The position numbers and the translations under genes were made by a program. A stretch of 64,000 bases of DNA, taken from contig NZ_LT607751.1 in NCBI RefSeq assembly GCF_900090305.1, positions 4,030,001-4,094,000 of the forward strand, read 5' to 3'. Source of the stretch: Micromonospora siamensis (GTDB taxonomy: Bacteria > Actinomycetota > Actinomycetes > Mycobacteriales > Micromonosporaceae). This document shows, one piece after another, positions 48,752-58,145 of the stretch (its first letter is position 1; every line of letters begins with the position of its first letter). The notes beneath the pieces were generated by a model. That model was not told where the DNA came from, did not search any database, and saw only the letters and a program-made list of their open reading frames with translations.

Positions 48752-51322
48752 TCACTCCGCGCCGAGCGCGGCCACCACCGGTCGGGCCAGCGCCCGCCGG
48801 GCGGGCAGCACCGACGCGGCCACGGCCGCCAGCAGCGCCGCGGCGACCAGCAGGCCCAGCCGACCCCAGGGCAGCGTCAGCGTGAAGCCACCCGCGATCC
48901 GGGCCAGCGCACCCATCGCGGCGCCGGCCACCAGCACACCCACCGCGACGCCGAGCAGCGCGCCGGCCGCCGCGGTCAGCGCCGCCTCCAGGGCCAGCAG
49001 GAGACGCAGCCGGGCCCGGCTCAGGCCCACCGCCCGCAGCACGGCGTGCTCCCGCGCGCGTTCCAGCACCGACAGGCCGAGGGTGTTGGCCACCCCGACC
49101 AGCGCGATCACCACGGCCAGGCCGAGCAGCACGGTGACCAGCCCGAGCAGCATGTCGACCGTGCCGGTGAGCATCCTCTTGTAGGCCGCCCGGTCCAGCA
49201 GGTTGACCGTCGGGTACGCCCGCAGGACCTGCTCGATGGCCGCCCGAGCCCGGTACGCCGGCACGCCGGCCGCCGGTTGCACCTCGGTCAGGAAGCCGCG
49301 CTCGGCGGGGAACAGCGCCGCGAAGTCGGCGTCCGGCAGCTCGAGGACGTGACCGGTGGGGACCCCGCGCATGCCGCCGAGCGAATCGTCGCCGGCCACC
49401 ACCGCGGCCACCTCGAACCGCCGGCCGGCGACGCTCACCGGTGATCCGACCGTCCAACCCCGCTCCCGGGCCAGTTCCCGGTGCACCAGCACCCGCCCGG
49501 GACGCAGGTCGCTCCGGCTGCCCTCGAGCACCTCACCGGCCGACCGGGCGACCAGCGCCGGGTGGGCGGCGCGTACCTCGACGCCGTCGACGACCCGGCT
49601 GCGCTGCTCGTGCACCACACCCAGCTCGGGGCGGGCGGCCAGCGCGGCGGTGACCCCGGGGGGCAGGTCACCGCCGATCCCGGTGACCAGGTAGTCGACC
49701 CCGATCCGGGAGTCCACGGCACGTTCGATGCTCGCCTTGACGCTGGCCGCACCGACGACGAACGCCGCCACCAGAGACACCCCGACGACGAGCGCTCCGG
49801 CGGTGGCGGAGGTGCGCCGCGGGTTGCGTACCGCGTCGGCGACGGCGAGCGTCGCGGTGGCGCCGAGCAGTGGCCGCAGCGGCAGGGCGCAGAGCCGCAC
49901 CAGGGCGGGCACCAGCAGCGGGCCGTACAGCACGACGCCCAGGAAGGTGAGGATCCCGCCAGCCGCGACGAGGAGGACCTGTCCCCCGGCGACCGCCGCC
50001 GCGAGCGCTCCGCCGCCGGCGGCGAGGGTGACCGCGCCCGCCGCCAGCCGGACGCGGCCGGGGCGGCGGGCGGGGGCGACCGCGCCGTCGGTGAGCGCGG
50101 CGACCGGCGGCACCCGGCTGCCCTGCCAGGCCGGCAGCGCGGCCGCCACCAGGGTGGTCAGCGTGCCCACGGCGAGGCACCCCAGCACCGTCGGCGTCCG
50201 CACCGCGACGGCCCCGCCCGAACCGGTGGGCACGTCGAGCGCGGCGCCGACCCGCCGCAGGACGACCGCCAACCCGACCCCGGCCAGCACCCCGAGCGCC
50301 GAGGAGAGCAGGCCGAGCACCCCGGCCTCCAGCAGCGCCGCGCGGAACAGCTGGCCCCGGCCGGCACCCACCACCCGCAGCAGGGCGGTCCGCCGGGTCC
50401 GCTGGGCCAGCACGATGGTGAAGGTGTTGGCGATGACGAAGGCGGCCACCACCACCGCCACGGCGGCGAAGGCCAGCAGCACCATGGAGAACTGGCGTAC
50501 GTCCCGGACTGCCTCCGCCACCGCCGCGTCGAGGATCTGCTGGCGGGTCCGGACGGTGCCCGCAGCACCCACCACGTCGGCCACCCGGACGGTCAGCGCG
50601 GCGATGGGCGTACCCGGCGCGGCGGCCACGAGGATCCGGCCGTAACCGGACGCCCCGGAGGCCGCCAAGGCGTCGGAGCCGACCAGGCCGATGAACGGGC
50701 CGCCGACGTCGCGTACGCTGCCGGCCACGTCGACCGTGCCGACCAGGGTGTACGCCCGGGCCGCGCCGCCGCCCCCACCGACCCGGACCGGGGCGCCGAG
50801 CCGGAACCCCTGCCGGGCCACCGTCGGCGCGTCGAGCACCACCTCGCCCGGGTGACCGGGCAACCGGCCGGCCACCACGTCGTACGAGCGCAGGGCCGGT
50901 TCGGTGGGCACGGCGGCGAGCAGGGCGTAGCCGAGCAGCGGCCGCCCGTCGGCGCCGAGCAGGCCGCCCTGGGCGGTCAGCTCCCCCGCCGCGGCGGCCA
51001 CCCCGGGCACCGCCCGCACCCGGTCCACCAGCGCCGGTGGCAGGGCGGCCGTCCCGGCGTACACCCCGAGGTCGGTGTGCCGGTCGAAGGCCCCGGCCCG
51101 GTCGTACGCCCCGGCGCGCATCCCGTCGGTGACCATCAGCGTGCCGGCCAGGAAGGCGACGCCGAGCACGACGGCGAGCGCGCACAGCGCCGACCGGGAC
51201 GCCTCGGCCCGCAGCGTGCGCAGGGTGACCCGGAGCAGACCGGTGGGCGGCGCGGCGTGGGACCGGCGCCCCGGACGCGGGTGCCGCCCCCGGGCGGCGG
51301 GCGGCGCTGGTGGAACGGACAT
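48752..51322 (-). CDS. ABC transporter permease, FtsX/MacB type
   Basis: 856 residues, about eight helices in two FtsX units: unit 1 helix near residue 45 (ALCALAVVLGVAFLAGTLMV) and a cluster at 265-370, with large outside domains; unit 2 ends near 850. It has the shape of a macrolide-exporter or lipoprotein-release permease that needs a separate ATPase. No ATPase gene is beside it. The LuxR-type two-component system is upstream on the same strand, 180 bp away, with an inverted repeat between. Export target unknown. Confidence 0.92.
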   Translation of the reverse strand: MSVPPAPPAARGRHPRPGRRSHAAPPTGLLRVTLRTLRAEASRSALCALAVVLGVAFLAGTLMVTDGMRAGAYDRAGAFDRHTDLGVYAGTAALPPALVDRVRAVPGVAAAAGELTAQGGLLGADGRPLLGYALLAAVPTEPALRSYDVVAGRLPGHPGEVVLDAPTVARQGFRLGAPVRVGGGGGAARAYTLVGTVDVAGSVRDVGGPFIGLVGSDALAASGASGYGRILVAAAPGTPIAALTVRVADVVGAAGTVRTRQQILDAAVAEAVRDVRQFSMVLLAFAAVAVVVAAFVIANTFTIVLAQRTRRTALLRVVGAGRGQLFRAALLEAGVLGLLSSALGVLAGVGLAVVLRRVGAALDVPTGSGGAVAVRTPTVLGCLAVGTLTTLVAAALPAWQGSRVPPVAALTDGAVAPARRPGRVRLAAGAVTLAAGGGALAAAVAGGQVLLVAAGGILTFLGVVLYGPLLVPALVRLCALPLRPLLGATATLAVADAVRNPRRTSATAGALVVGVSLVAAFVVGAASVKASIERAVDSRIGVDYLVTGIGGDLPPGVTAALAARPELGVVHEQRSRVVDGVEVRAAHPALVARSAGEVLEGSRSDLRPGRVLVHRELARERGWTVGSPVSVAGRRFEVAAVVAGDDSLGGMRGVPTGHVLELPDADFAALFPAERGFLTEVQPAAGVPAYRARAAIEQVLRAYPTVNLLDRAAYKRMLTGTVDMLLGLVTVLLGLAVVIALVGVANTLGLSVLERAREHAVLRAVGLSRARLRLLLALEAALTAAAGALLGVAVGVLVAGAAMGALARIAGGFTLTLPWGRLGLLVAAALLAAVAASVLPARRALARPVVAALGAE

Positions 51323-51345
51323 CGGTCGACCCCCGTGCGGTCGGT

Positions 51346-51367
51346 GACAGGACTGTCTCCGACGCTA
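51346..51367 (-). promoter_or_regulatory. Candidate promoter/operator of the ABC permease gene
   Basis: A TAGCGT box (51362-51367, minus strand) is followed by the inverted repeat GACAG-N2-CTGTC (51346-51357), just upstream of ATG 51322. Its place between promoter and start suggests binding by a repressor or by the upstream LuxR-type regulator. Confidence 0.3.
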
Positions 51368-51502
51368 GGGACACCCGCACCGGCGCCGCGTCCGTCCGCC
51401 GGGGCGGGCCGGCTCCGCCCCGGGTCGCCCCCGACCGGGCAGCCCGTACGTCCCAGGTCGTAGCGGCGGCACAGCACAGGGGCGGATGGGCGCAGGGGCG
51501 GG

Positions 51503-52168
51503 TCAGCTGCCCGGGACGACCAGCCCGCTCTCGTACGCCAGGACCACCGCCTGCACCCGGTCGCGCAGCCGCAGCTTCGCCAGGATCCGCCCGACGTGCG
51601 TCTTCACGGTCGCCTCGGCGACGTGCACCCGGGCGGCGATCTCCGCGTTCGACAACCCCTCCGCCACCAGCAGCAGCACCTCCCGTTCCCGGTCGGTCAG
51701 CAGGGCCAGCCGCGGGTCCTCGGCGGGCCCCGGGCCGAGCTGGCCGGCGAACCGGTCCAGCAGGCGGCGGGTGATCGGCGGGGCGACGACCGAGTCGCCG
51801 GCCGCGACCACCCGGATCGCGGCGAGCAGCTCCTCCGGCGGCACGTTCTTGAGCAGGAAGCCGCTCGCCCCGGCCCGGAGCGCGGCGAACGCGTCCTCCT
51901 CGGAGTCGAAGGTGGTCAGCACCAGCACCCGCGGCGGGCCGGCCGGCCGGTCCAGGCAGATCCGCCGAGTCGCCTCCACCCCGTCCATGGTCGGCATCCG
52001 GACGTCCATCACCACCAGGTCGGGGCGGGTCCGTTCGACCACCCGCAGCGCGTCGGCGCCGTCGATCGCCTCGCCGACCACCTCCAGGTCGGGCTGGGAG
52101 TCCAGCACCATCCGGAAGCCCGCCCGCACCAGCGCCTGGTCGTCCGCGATCACGATCCGCACCGTCAT
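51503..52168 (-). CDS. NarL/LuxR family response regulator
   Basis: 221 residues. Receiver with Asp near 54 (LVVMDVRMP) and the ADDQ acidic pair; LuxR-type helix-turn-helix at about 155-210 (LTDREREVLLLVAEGLSNAEIA). ATG 52168 overlaps the kinase stop (ATGA at 52165-52168). Target genes are not visible apart from the ABC permease just downstream. Confidence 0.95.
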   Translation of the reverse strand: MTVRIVIADDQALVRAGFRMVLDSQPDLEVVGEAIDGADALRVVERTRPDLVVMDVRMPTMDGVEATRRICLDRPAGPPRVLVLTTFDSEEDAFAALRAGASGFLLKNVPPEELLAAIRVVAAGDSVVAPPITRRLLDRFAGQLGPGPAEDPRLALLTDREREVLLLVAEGLSNAEIAARVHVAEATVKTHVGRILAKLRLRDRVQAVVLAYESGLVVPGS

Positions 52169-53355
52169 GCCGTACTCCCCTCCGGGTCCGCCGCCGGCAG
52201 CGGCAGCCGCGCCTCCACCCGCCAACCCCCGCCCGGGCGGGGGCCGACGGCCAGACTGCCCTCGTACACCCCGACCCGCTCGCGCATGCCCACCAGGCCG
52301 TGCCCGCCGGGCGGCGCGGGCCGCTCCGGTCGGCGGCCCCGACCGTCGTCGACCACCCGGACCACCACGGCCTGGTCGTCGCGAGTCAGCTCGACCGTGA
52401 CGGCGGCCCCCGGGCCGGCGTGCTTGAGCGCGTTGGTCAGCGCCTCCTGCACCACCCGGTACACGGTCAGCTCCAGCCCGGGTGGCAGGGCCGGCTCGGC
52501 GGGGGCGGTGTACGTGGTCCGCAGCCCGGCGGCGCGGAAGCGGTCCAGCAGCGCGGGCAGTTCGGCGACCGCCGCCCGGCGGTGCGTCGGCTCGGGCACC
52601 ACCTCGGCGACGTCCGGCTCCGGCTCCCGCAGCACGCCGACCAGGCGGCGCATCTCCCCCAACGCCTGCCGGCCGGTGTCGGCGACCACCCGGACCGCCT
52701 CGCGGGCCCGGTCCGGGTCGCGGTCGAAGGTGAAGCGGGCGCCGTCGGCCTGGGCGATCATCACGGCCATGCTGTGCGCCACCACGTCGTGCAGCTCCCG
52801 GGCGATCCGGGCGCGTTCCCCGGCCACCGCCGCCCGGGCCTCGGCCTCCCGCTCGCGTTCCAGGGTGGCCGCGCGTTCCTCCAGGCTGCGTACGTAGAGC
52901 CGGCGGGTGCGCACGTTGACCGCCGCGAGCCACACTCCCCCGGTGACCAGGCCGAACCAGATCGCGCTGATCCACCACGGGGCCGGACTGACCGTCGTGC
53001 CGGCGGCCAGCAGCACGCCGACGGCGGCCACCGCGCCGGCGATCACCCCGTCGCGCAGCCGGTCGGCGTAGGCGACGACGCTGTAGAGGGCGACCAGCAC
53101 GGCGACGTCGTAGGCCAGCGGCCCCCACCCGGCGAGCACCTGGACCAGGGCGAGCAGCCCGACCACCACGGCCACCATCGACGGGTGGGAGCGGCGGAAC
53201 AGCACCGCCACCGCCATCACCGCGCCGACCAGCGTCGCCACCCAGCCGCCCGGCTGGGCGGCCGCGCCGGCGACGGCGAAGAGCACCACGAGCGCGCAGA
53301 CGGCGACGTCGAAGGCGACGGAGCGCAGCGGGCGGCCGAGGACGGTGCGGTTCAC
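52165..53355 (-). CDS. NarL-type sensor histidine kinase
   Basis: 396 residues. Five to six helices (1-145), HisKA_3 with ARELHDVVAHSMAVM (His near 189), then an HATPase domain with EALTNALKHAGPGAAV and GHGLVGMRERV. It lacks an outside sensing domain, so it probably senses membrane stress. Co-translated with the LuxR-type regulator. Confidence 0.95.
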   Translation of the reverse strand: MNRTVLGRPLRSVAFDVAVCALVVLFAVAGAAAQPGGWVATLVGAVMAVAVLFRRSHPSMVAVVVGLLALVQVLAGWGPLAYDVAVLVALYSVVAYADRLRDGVIAGAVAAVGVLLAAGTTVSPAPWWISAIWFGLVTGGVWLAAVNVRTRRLYVRSLEERAATLEREREAEARAAVAGERARIARELHDVVAHSMAVMIAQADGARFTFDRDPDRAREAVRVVADTGRQALGEMRRLVGVLREPEPDVAEVVPEPTHRRAAVAELPALLDRFRAAGLRTTYTAPAEPALPPGLELTVYRVVQEALTNALKHAGPGAAVTVELTRDDQAVVVRVVDDGRGRRPERPAPPGGHGLVGMRERVGVYEGSLAVGPRPGGGWRVEARLPLPAADPEGSTA

Positions 53356-53441
53356 GGCCTCCCAGCGTACGGGCCGGACCGGCGTCGATGTCGCCCCTGG
53401 CCCGCCGGGCGGGCCGCCGGCGTGGTGGCAGGATCGGCGCC

Positions 53442-54665
53442 GTGGATCCCGCCGGCGGACCGAGCGCCCGCACCGAACGCGTGTCCGGGTGCCGGGCGCA
53501 CCCGCTGGACGTGGTGGCCGTCGTGCTGGCGGTGGCCGGCGCCGGCTGCGCGCTGACCGGGCTGCTGCCCCGCGCCGAGGCGGTCGCCACGGTGCAGCGG
53601 GTCCTGCCGCTGCTGCTCTTCCTCGCCACGGTGGTGGTGCTGGCGGAGCTGACCGCGGTGGCCGGGGTCTTCGACGCGGTGGCCACCCGGCTGGCCATCG
53701 CCGCCCGCGGCCGGTACGCGGTGCTCTTCGGGCTCTGCGTCGGCTTCGCCTCGCTGACCACGGTCGTGCTGAACCTGGACACCACGGCCGTGCTGCTGAC
53801 CCCGGTGATGCTGGCGCTGGCCCGCCGGCTGGGGCTGCCCGCGGTGCCGCTGGCGATGACCACCGTCTGGCTGGCGAACACGGCCAGCCTGCTGCTGCCG
53901 GTGTCGAACCTGACCAACCTGCTCGCCGCCGACCGGATCGACCTCGCCCCCCTGTCGTACGCGGCCCGGATGGCGGCGCCGCAGCTCGCCGCGGTGGCGG
54001 TCACGGCGGTGCTGCTGTGGTTCTGCTGGTGGCGCCCGGGCCGGCGGGGCGGGGGTGGGTTCCGCAGCCCGCCCCGGCACGTGCCGGCCGACCGGTGGCT
54101 CTACCGCACGGCGGTCGCCGGCTGCCTGCTCTTCGTCGCCGGCATCCTGGCCGGGGTCCCGATCGGGCTGGCCTCCACGGTGGCCGCGGCGCTGGTGCTG
54201 GCGGGGTTCCTGGTGCGGTCCCGGGGCACGCTGCGCCCGGCGCTGGTCCCGTGGCGGCTGCTGGTCTTCGTCACCGGCCTGTTCCTGGTGGTGCAGACGC
54301 TCGGCCGGTACGGCCTCGACAACCTGGTCGGGTGGCTGCTCGGCCCGGACGGCGGGGCGCTCGGCGCGCTGCGGGCCGGGGGCACCGGGGCACTGCTGTC
54401 CAACCTGGTGAACAACCTGCCGGCGTACGTGGCCGGCGAGGCGGTGCTCCCGGTCGGCGACGAGCCCCGGCTGCTGGCCCTGCTGATCGGCACGAACGTC
54501 GGCCCGCTCGCCACCCCGTGGGCGTCGCTGGCCACCCTGATCTGGTACGAGCGCTGCCGGGCCGCCGGGGTGACCGTGCCGACGGCCCGGTTCCTGGCCA
54601 CCGGCGCGCTGCTCGCGGTGACCGCCACCCTGGCCGCCGTGGCGGCCCTGCTGCTCACGAGCTGA
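53442..54665 (+). CDS. ArsB/SLC13-type anion permease
   Basis: 407 residues, about ten to eleven helices. VLNLDTTAVLLTPVMLALAR near 115 and LVNNLPAYVAGEAVL near 310 are the two re-entrant motifs of the ion-transporter superfamily. Substrate could be arsenite, antimonite or a dicarboxylate; no arsR or arsC gene lies here. Start uncertain: GTG 53442 has AGGATC near by, while ATG 53388 would add 18 basic residues. Divergent from the NarL-type kinase gene. Confidence 0.87.
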   Translation: MDPAGGPSARTERVSGCRAHPLDVVAVVLAVAGAGCALTGLLPRAEAVATVQRVLPLLLFLATVVVLAELTAVAGVFDAVATRLAIAARGRYAVLFGLCVGFASLTTVVLNLDTTAVLLTPVMLALARRLGLPAVPLAMTTVWLANTASLLLPVSNLTNLLAADRIDLAPLSYAARMAAPQLAAVAVTAVLLWFCWWRPGRRGGGGFRSPPRHVPADRWLYRTAVAGCLLFVAGILAGVPIGLASTVAAALVLAGFLVRSRGTLRPALVPWRLLVFVTGLFLVVQTLGRYGLDNLVGWLLGPDGGALGALRAGGTGALLSNLVNNLPAYVAGEAVLPVGDEPRLLALLIGTNVGPLATPWASLATLIWYERCRAAGVTVPTARFLATGALLAVTATLAAVAALLLTS

Positions 54666-54682
54666 CCGGCTGACCGGTCGGG

Positions 54683-56284
54683 TCAGCGGATGGGCGTACG
54701 GCGGGTGGGGCGCGCCCCGACCAGCCGGCGCACCAGCGGGGCGGCGTTCCACCGGGCGGCGCCCACCAGGTCGCGGGCGTGCTCCAGCACGGTGTGGTCG
54801 GGTCGGGCCAGTCCCTCGGCGATCGCCCGGTCGAGGTCGTTGCCGCAGCGGGTGAGCACCGTGTCGAAGTCCCGCCGGACCGGCTCCAGCCGGTCGTAGC
54901 CGAAGGAGCGGTGCAGCCGGGCGAAGAGCGGCTTGTAGAGCCGGGTCCGCTCGTGCAGCCCCGACGAGTACGACATCGGGTTCTTCGGCCGGTGCCGGAC
55001 GTAGTCGGGCAGCACGTCGGCGAAGGCCTGCCGCAGGATCCACTTCTCCTGGCCGTCGCGCAGCTTGAGGTCCACCGGCAGCCGCATGGCCAGTTCCACC
55101 ACGCTCAGGTCCAGGAACGGCACCCGGGCCTCCACGCCGTGGCCCATGCTGGCCCGGTCGATGCGCTGCAACTCGGTACGGCACAGGTTGCGGATCTTGT
55201 GCAGGAAGAGCCGCCGGGAGTGCTCGGGGCCGACCTGGTGGTACATCGGGTAGCCGCCGAACAGCTCGTCGGAGCCGTCGCCGGTGAGCACCACCTTGAT
55301 CCCCAGCTCGTGCAGCCGACGGAAGATCGGCACCGACACCACCGCGTTGATGATGTCGCCGTACTCGGTCAGCTCGGAGACCCGGATGGCCTCCCGCACG
55401 TCGGCCAGCCGGATGTCGCGCGGGCGCAGCTCGATCACCTCGTGGGCGACGCCCAGGTCGGCGGTGAGCCGCCGGGCGTACGCCACGTCCGGGCTGTCCG
55501 GCACGCCCACGGTCACCGCCACGCAGTCGGGGTGCTGTTCGCGGACGTGCAGCAGCGCCAGCGAGCTGTCCAGGCCGCCGGAGAGCACCACCCCGACGGT
55601 GAGGTCGGTGTCCACCCGCATCCGGATGGCGTCGGTGAGGGCGACCCGGACGAGCAGGGCGGCCTCGTCCGGGTCGTCCACCACGGGCAGTCCCTCGCCG
55701 AGGGTGAGCAGGTCGACGTGCGGGGCGAGCCGCACCTCGCCGTCCGGGTCGGCCCAGCCGTGGTGCCCGGGTGGCACCTCGACGATCGGGGCGCCGTGCC
55801 CGACCAGCGCCTTGACCTCGGAGGCGACGTGCAGGCAGCCCGGCGTGCGGGCCCAGTACAGCGGCTTGACGCCGAGCGGGTCGCGGGCCAGGTAGGCCCG
55901 GCCGGTGGCCCGCTCGACGACGGCGAACGCGTACTCGCCGCGCAGTCGGCGCACCGCGTCCCCGCCCCAGCGCAGGAAGGCGGCGAGCACCACCTCGGTG
56001 TCACTGCCGCTACGGAAGGCGTACCCGAGCCGCGTCAGCTCCGCGCGCAGCTCGTGGTGGTTGAAGACCTCGCCGTTGTAGCAGAGCACGTGGCGCTCGT
56101 CGGCGGACACCCACGGCTGCACCGCCCGCTCCCGGTCCACCACCTTCAGCCGGCGTACGCCGGTGAGCAGGCCGTTCTCCTGCCGGGTCTCGGTGACCTC
56201 ACCGCGCGGGGCGAGGACGGCGAGCATCTGCCGGAAGACGGCCGGGTCCGCCTCCGGTCCGAGGCTCAGGGCGATGCCGCACAC
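54683..56284 (-). CDS. Glutamine-hydrolysing asparagine synthase family protein
   Basis: 533 residues. N-terminal class II glutaminase with Cys2 (MCGIALSLG), NGEVFNH and RGEYAFAVV; synthetase domain with the ATP loop VLSGGLDSSLA near 232. Either real asparagine synthase, or an amidating enzyme acting on another carboxyl group; actinobacterial LtsA, which amidates diaminopimelate of peptidoglycan, is a larger relative. The M15-like protein starts the operon and its stop is only 4 bp before this GTG start, which favours a cell-wall role. Confidence 0.9.
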   Translation of the reverse strand: MCGIALSLGPEADPAVFRQMLAVLAPRGEVTETRQENGLLTGVRRLKVVDRERAVQPWVSADERHVLCYNGEVFNHHELRAELTRLGYAFRSGSDTEVVLAAFLRWGGDAVRRLRGEYAFAVVERATGRAYLARDPLGVKPLYWARTPGCLHVASEVKALVGHGAPIVEVPPGHHGWADPDGEVRLAPHVDLLTLGEGLPVVDDPDEAALLVRVALTDAIRMRVDTDLTVGVVLSGGLDSSLALLHVREQHPDCVAVTVGVPDSPDVAYARRLTADLGVAHEVIELRPRDIRLADVREAIRVSELTEYGDIINAVVSVPIFRRLHELGIKVVLTGDGSDELFGGYPMYHQVGPEHSRRLFLHKIRNLCRTELQRIDRASMGHGVEARVPFLDLSVVELAMRLPVDLKLRDGQEKWILRQAFADVLPDYVRHRPKNPMSYSSGLHERTRLYKPLFARLHRSFGYDRLEPVRRDFDTVLTRCGNDLDRAIAEGLARPDHTVLEHARDLVGAARWNAAPLVRRLVGARPTRRTPIR

Positions 56285-56288
56285 CGGC

Positions 56289-57239
56289 TCAGATCCCCAG
56301 CTCGGCCTCGTACGCCCGGCGCAACCGCGTCCGGGCGGCGGGGGCGAGGCAGACGTGCCAGGCCTGCCCCTCGTCGACCACGTTGACCTCGCCGGCCTCC
56401 TGCCGGGCCAGCAGCAGGTCGGCCAGGACGTCGGCGGCGCCGAACCGGCGGAACCAGTGCATCTCGACGTCGACGGCCCAGCCGAGGCAGTGGCCGCTGG
56501 GCACCATCGCGGCGTAGCCGAGGCGGCGCAGCCGGTACTGGTGTTCGGCGCTGCGGACCAGGCTGGTCACCCAGAGCGGCGGGGTGCCCGTGGGCGCGGT
56601 GGCGGTGAACTCGCGGCCGATGTCGTTGAGCAGCGCCACCACCTCCCGGCGGGAGCGGCGGAAGCGGACCCCGGCGGTGTGCGGGCGGGAGCCGGGCAGC
56701 ACCCGGCGGCGCACCGCCCGCAGTCCCCGGCCGACCAGGGTCGCGGGTTGCTCCTGGTAGCGGAAGCGGATCAGGTCCCGTCGGCGCAGCCATTCCAGGT
56801 CGACGAGTTCCTGGCTGCCGTCGACCTCGGCGTCGGTGAGGAACGGCGCGGTGTCCCGCCACCACATCACGTCGATGCGGGAGAGCAGGTAGATCCGGAC
56901 CAGCGCGGTGAGGTCGACCGCCGAGGTGCGGCCGTTGGGCTGGTAGCGGGCCATCTCCAGCAGCAGGGTCTCGCGGGCGCCGACGTAGCCCTGCGGGGTG
57001 GCGTCGAGCACCGCCACGATCGCCGGGTCGCGCAGCCTGTCGTCGAGCAGCGCCTGCCGGGCCCGGGTCGAGGGGGCGTCGGTCAGCGCGCCCAGCTCGA
57101 CCAGGAGGTCCAGCACCGCGCCCCGGTACGCGGCCACGTCCGGCGTCGTCGGGGCGGTGGGCTGCGGCCGGCGGAACGGCGTGGTGGACGGGAGGAAGGA
57201 GCCGGACTGGTGACCGGGACTCCGGCTGGGCACGCGCAT
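56289..57239 (-). CDS. DUF5715-like, putative M15-type metallopeptidase-fold protein
   Basis: 316 residues. The C-terminal half has the zinc ligand pattern of M15 D,D-peptidases: SGHCLGWAVDVEM near 246-258 and EGQAWHV near 297 (His, Asp, His, with Glu/Trp). The N-terminal half is helical and binds something unknown. No signal peptide seen, so it may be a cytoplasmic relative that lost secretion, or the true start is different. ATG 57239 is supported by GGGAGAGG; a GTG nine codons earlier is possible. Paired with the asparagine-synthase-like gene. Confidence 0.75.
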   Translation of the reverse strand: MRVPSRSPGHQSGSFLPSTTPFRRPQPTAPTTPDVAAYRGAVLDLLVELGALTDAPSTRARQALLDDRLRDPAIVAVLDATPQGYVGARETLLLEMARYQPNGRTSAVDLTALVRIYLLSRIDVMWWRDTAPFLTDAEVDGSQELVDLEWLRRRDLIRFRYQEQPATLVGRGLRAVRRRVLPGSRPHTAGVRFRRSRREVVALLNDIGREFTATAPTGTPPLWVTSLVRSAEHQYRLRRLGYAAMVPSGHCLGWAVDVEMHWFRRFGAADVLADLLLARQEAGEVNVVDEGQAWHVCLAPAARTRLRRAYEAELGI

Positions 57240-57332
57240 GGTGGAGGTCCTCTCCCGGTACGACACGGTGTGCTGAACCTGAAACCCACCGTAGGCACTT
57301 GGAGAGGACGAACCCCGAACAATCCTCCTGTC

Positions 57333-58145
57333 TCACCCCAATGAGGGGCGATTCCCTCCGCCGGCGCTGAGCGCCTGCACCCGCGCGTACGACGGGACGT
57401 CCGGCAGGGCGGGGGCGGCGCCGTCCCGGACAGTGGTGGCGACGTCCAGGACGGCGCCGAGGGCGGCGCGGAACAGCAGCGATCCGGTGCTCACCCGCGC
57501 CACCCCCAGCCGGCCGAACTCGGCCAGGTCGGGTCCGCCGGGCCGGTACAGCAGGTTCAGCGGCGCGGGCAGCTCGGCGACGAGGACCCGGACCGGCCCG
57601 GGATCGGTCACCCCCGGGGTGAAGATCCCGTCGGCGCCGGCCGAGAGGTACGCCCGCCCCCGCCCCAGGGCCTGCTCCAGCGGGTCGGCCACGCCCAGCC
57701 ACCAGGCGTCGGTACGCGCGTTGACGAACAGCCCCGGCACGGCCGCCTTCACCGCCGCCACCTTCGCCGCGGTGACCTCGACCGGGGCCAGGTCGCCGTC
57801 GGCGCGGCCGTCCTCGATGTTCACCCCGACCACGCCCAGGTCGGCCAGCTCGGCGACGTAGTCGGCCACCTCGGCGGGGTCGTGGCCGAACCCGGCCTCC
57901 ACGTCCACGGTGAGCAGCACGGGCAGCGGGGCGAGCAGCCGGGCGAGGGTCAGGTTCTGCGCCCGGGTGGCCGCGGCGCCGTCCGGCAACCCGTGCGCCG
58001 CCGCGACGCCGAGGCTGGTGGTGCCGACGGCCGGGAATCCGGCGGCGGCGAGGGCGGCGGCCGAGGCGTGGTCCCAGGCGTTGGGCAGCAGCAGCGGCCG
58101 GCCGGGGCGGTGCAGGTTGCGGAAGGCGGCACGGCGGTCGGTCAT
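57333..58145 (-). CDS. Isocitrate lyase/PEP mutase superfamily enzyme
   Basis: 270 residues, TIM-barrel fold. LLLPNAWDHASA, LLTVDVEAGFG (metal Asp), VGVNIEDG and NARTD segments are typical for the PEP mutase/2-methylisocitrate lyase-like branch; the usual lyase KKCGH loop is not present. The exact substrate is unknown. Stop at 57333, start overlapping the P450 stop (ATGA at 58142-58145). Confidence 0.92.
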   Translation of the reverse strand: MTDRRAAFRNLHRPGRPLLLPNAWDHASAAALAAAGFPAVGTTSLGVAAAHGLPDGAAATRAQNLTLARLLAPLPVLLTVDVEAGFGHDPAEVADYVAELADLGVVGVNIEDGRADGDLAPVEVTAAKVAAVKAAVPGLFVNARTDAWWLGVADPLEQALGRGRAYLSAGADGIFTPGVTDPGPVRVLVAELPAPLNLLYRPGGPDLAEFGRLGVARVSTGSLLFRAALGAVLDVATTVRDGAAPALPDVPSYARVQALSAGGGNRPSLG

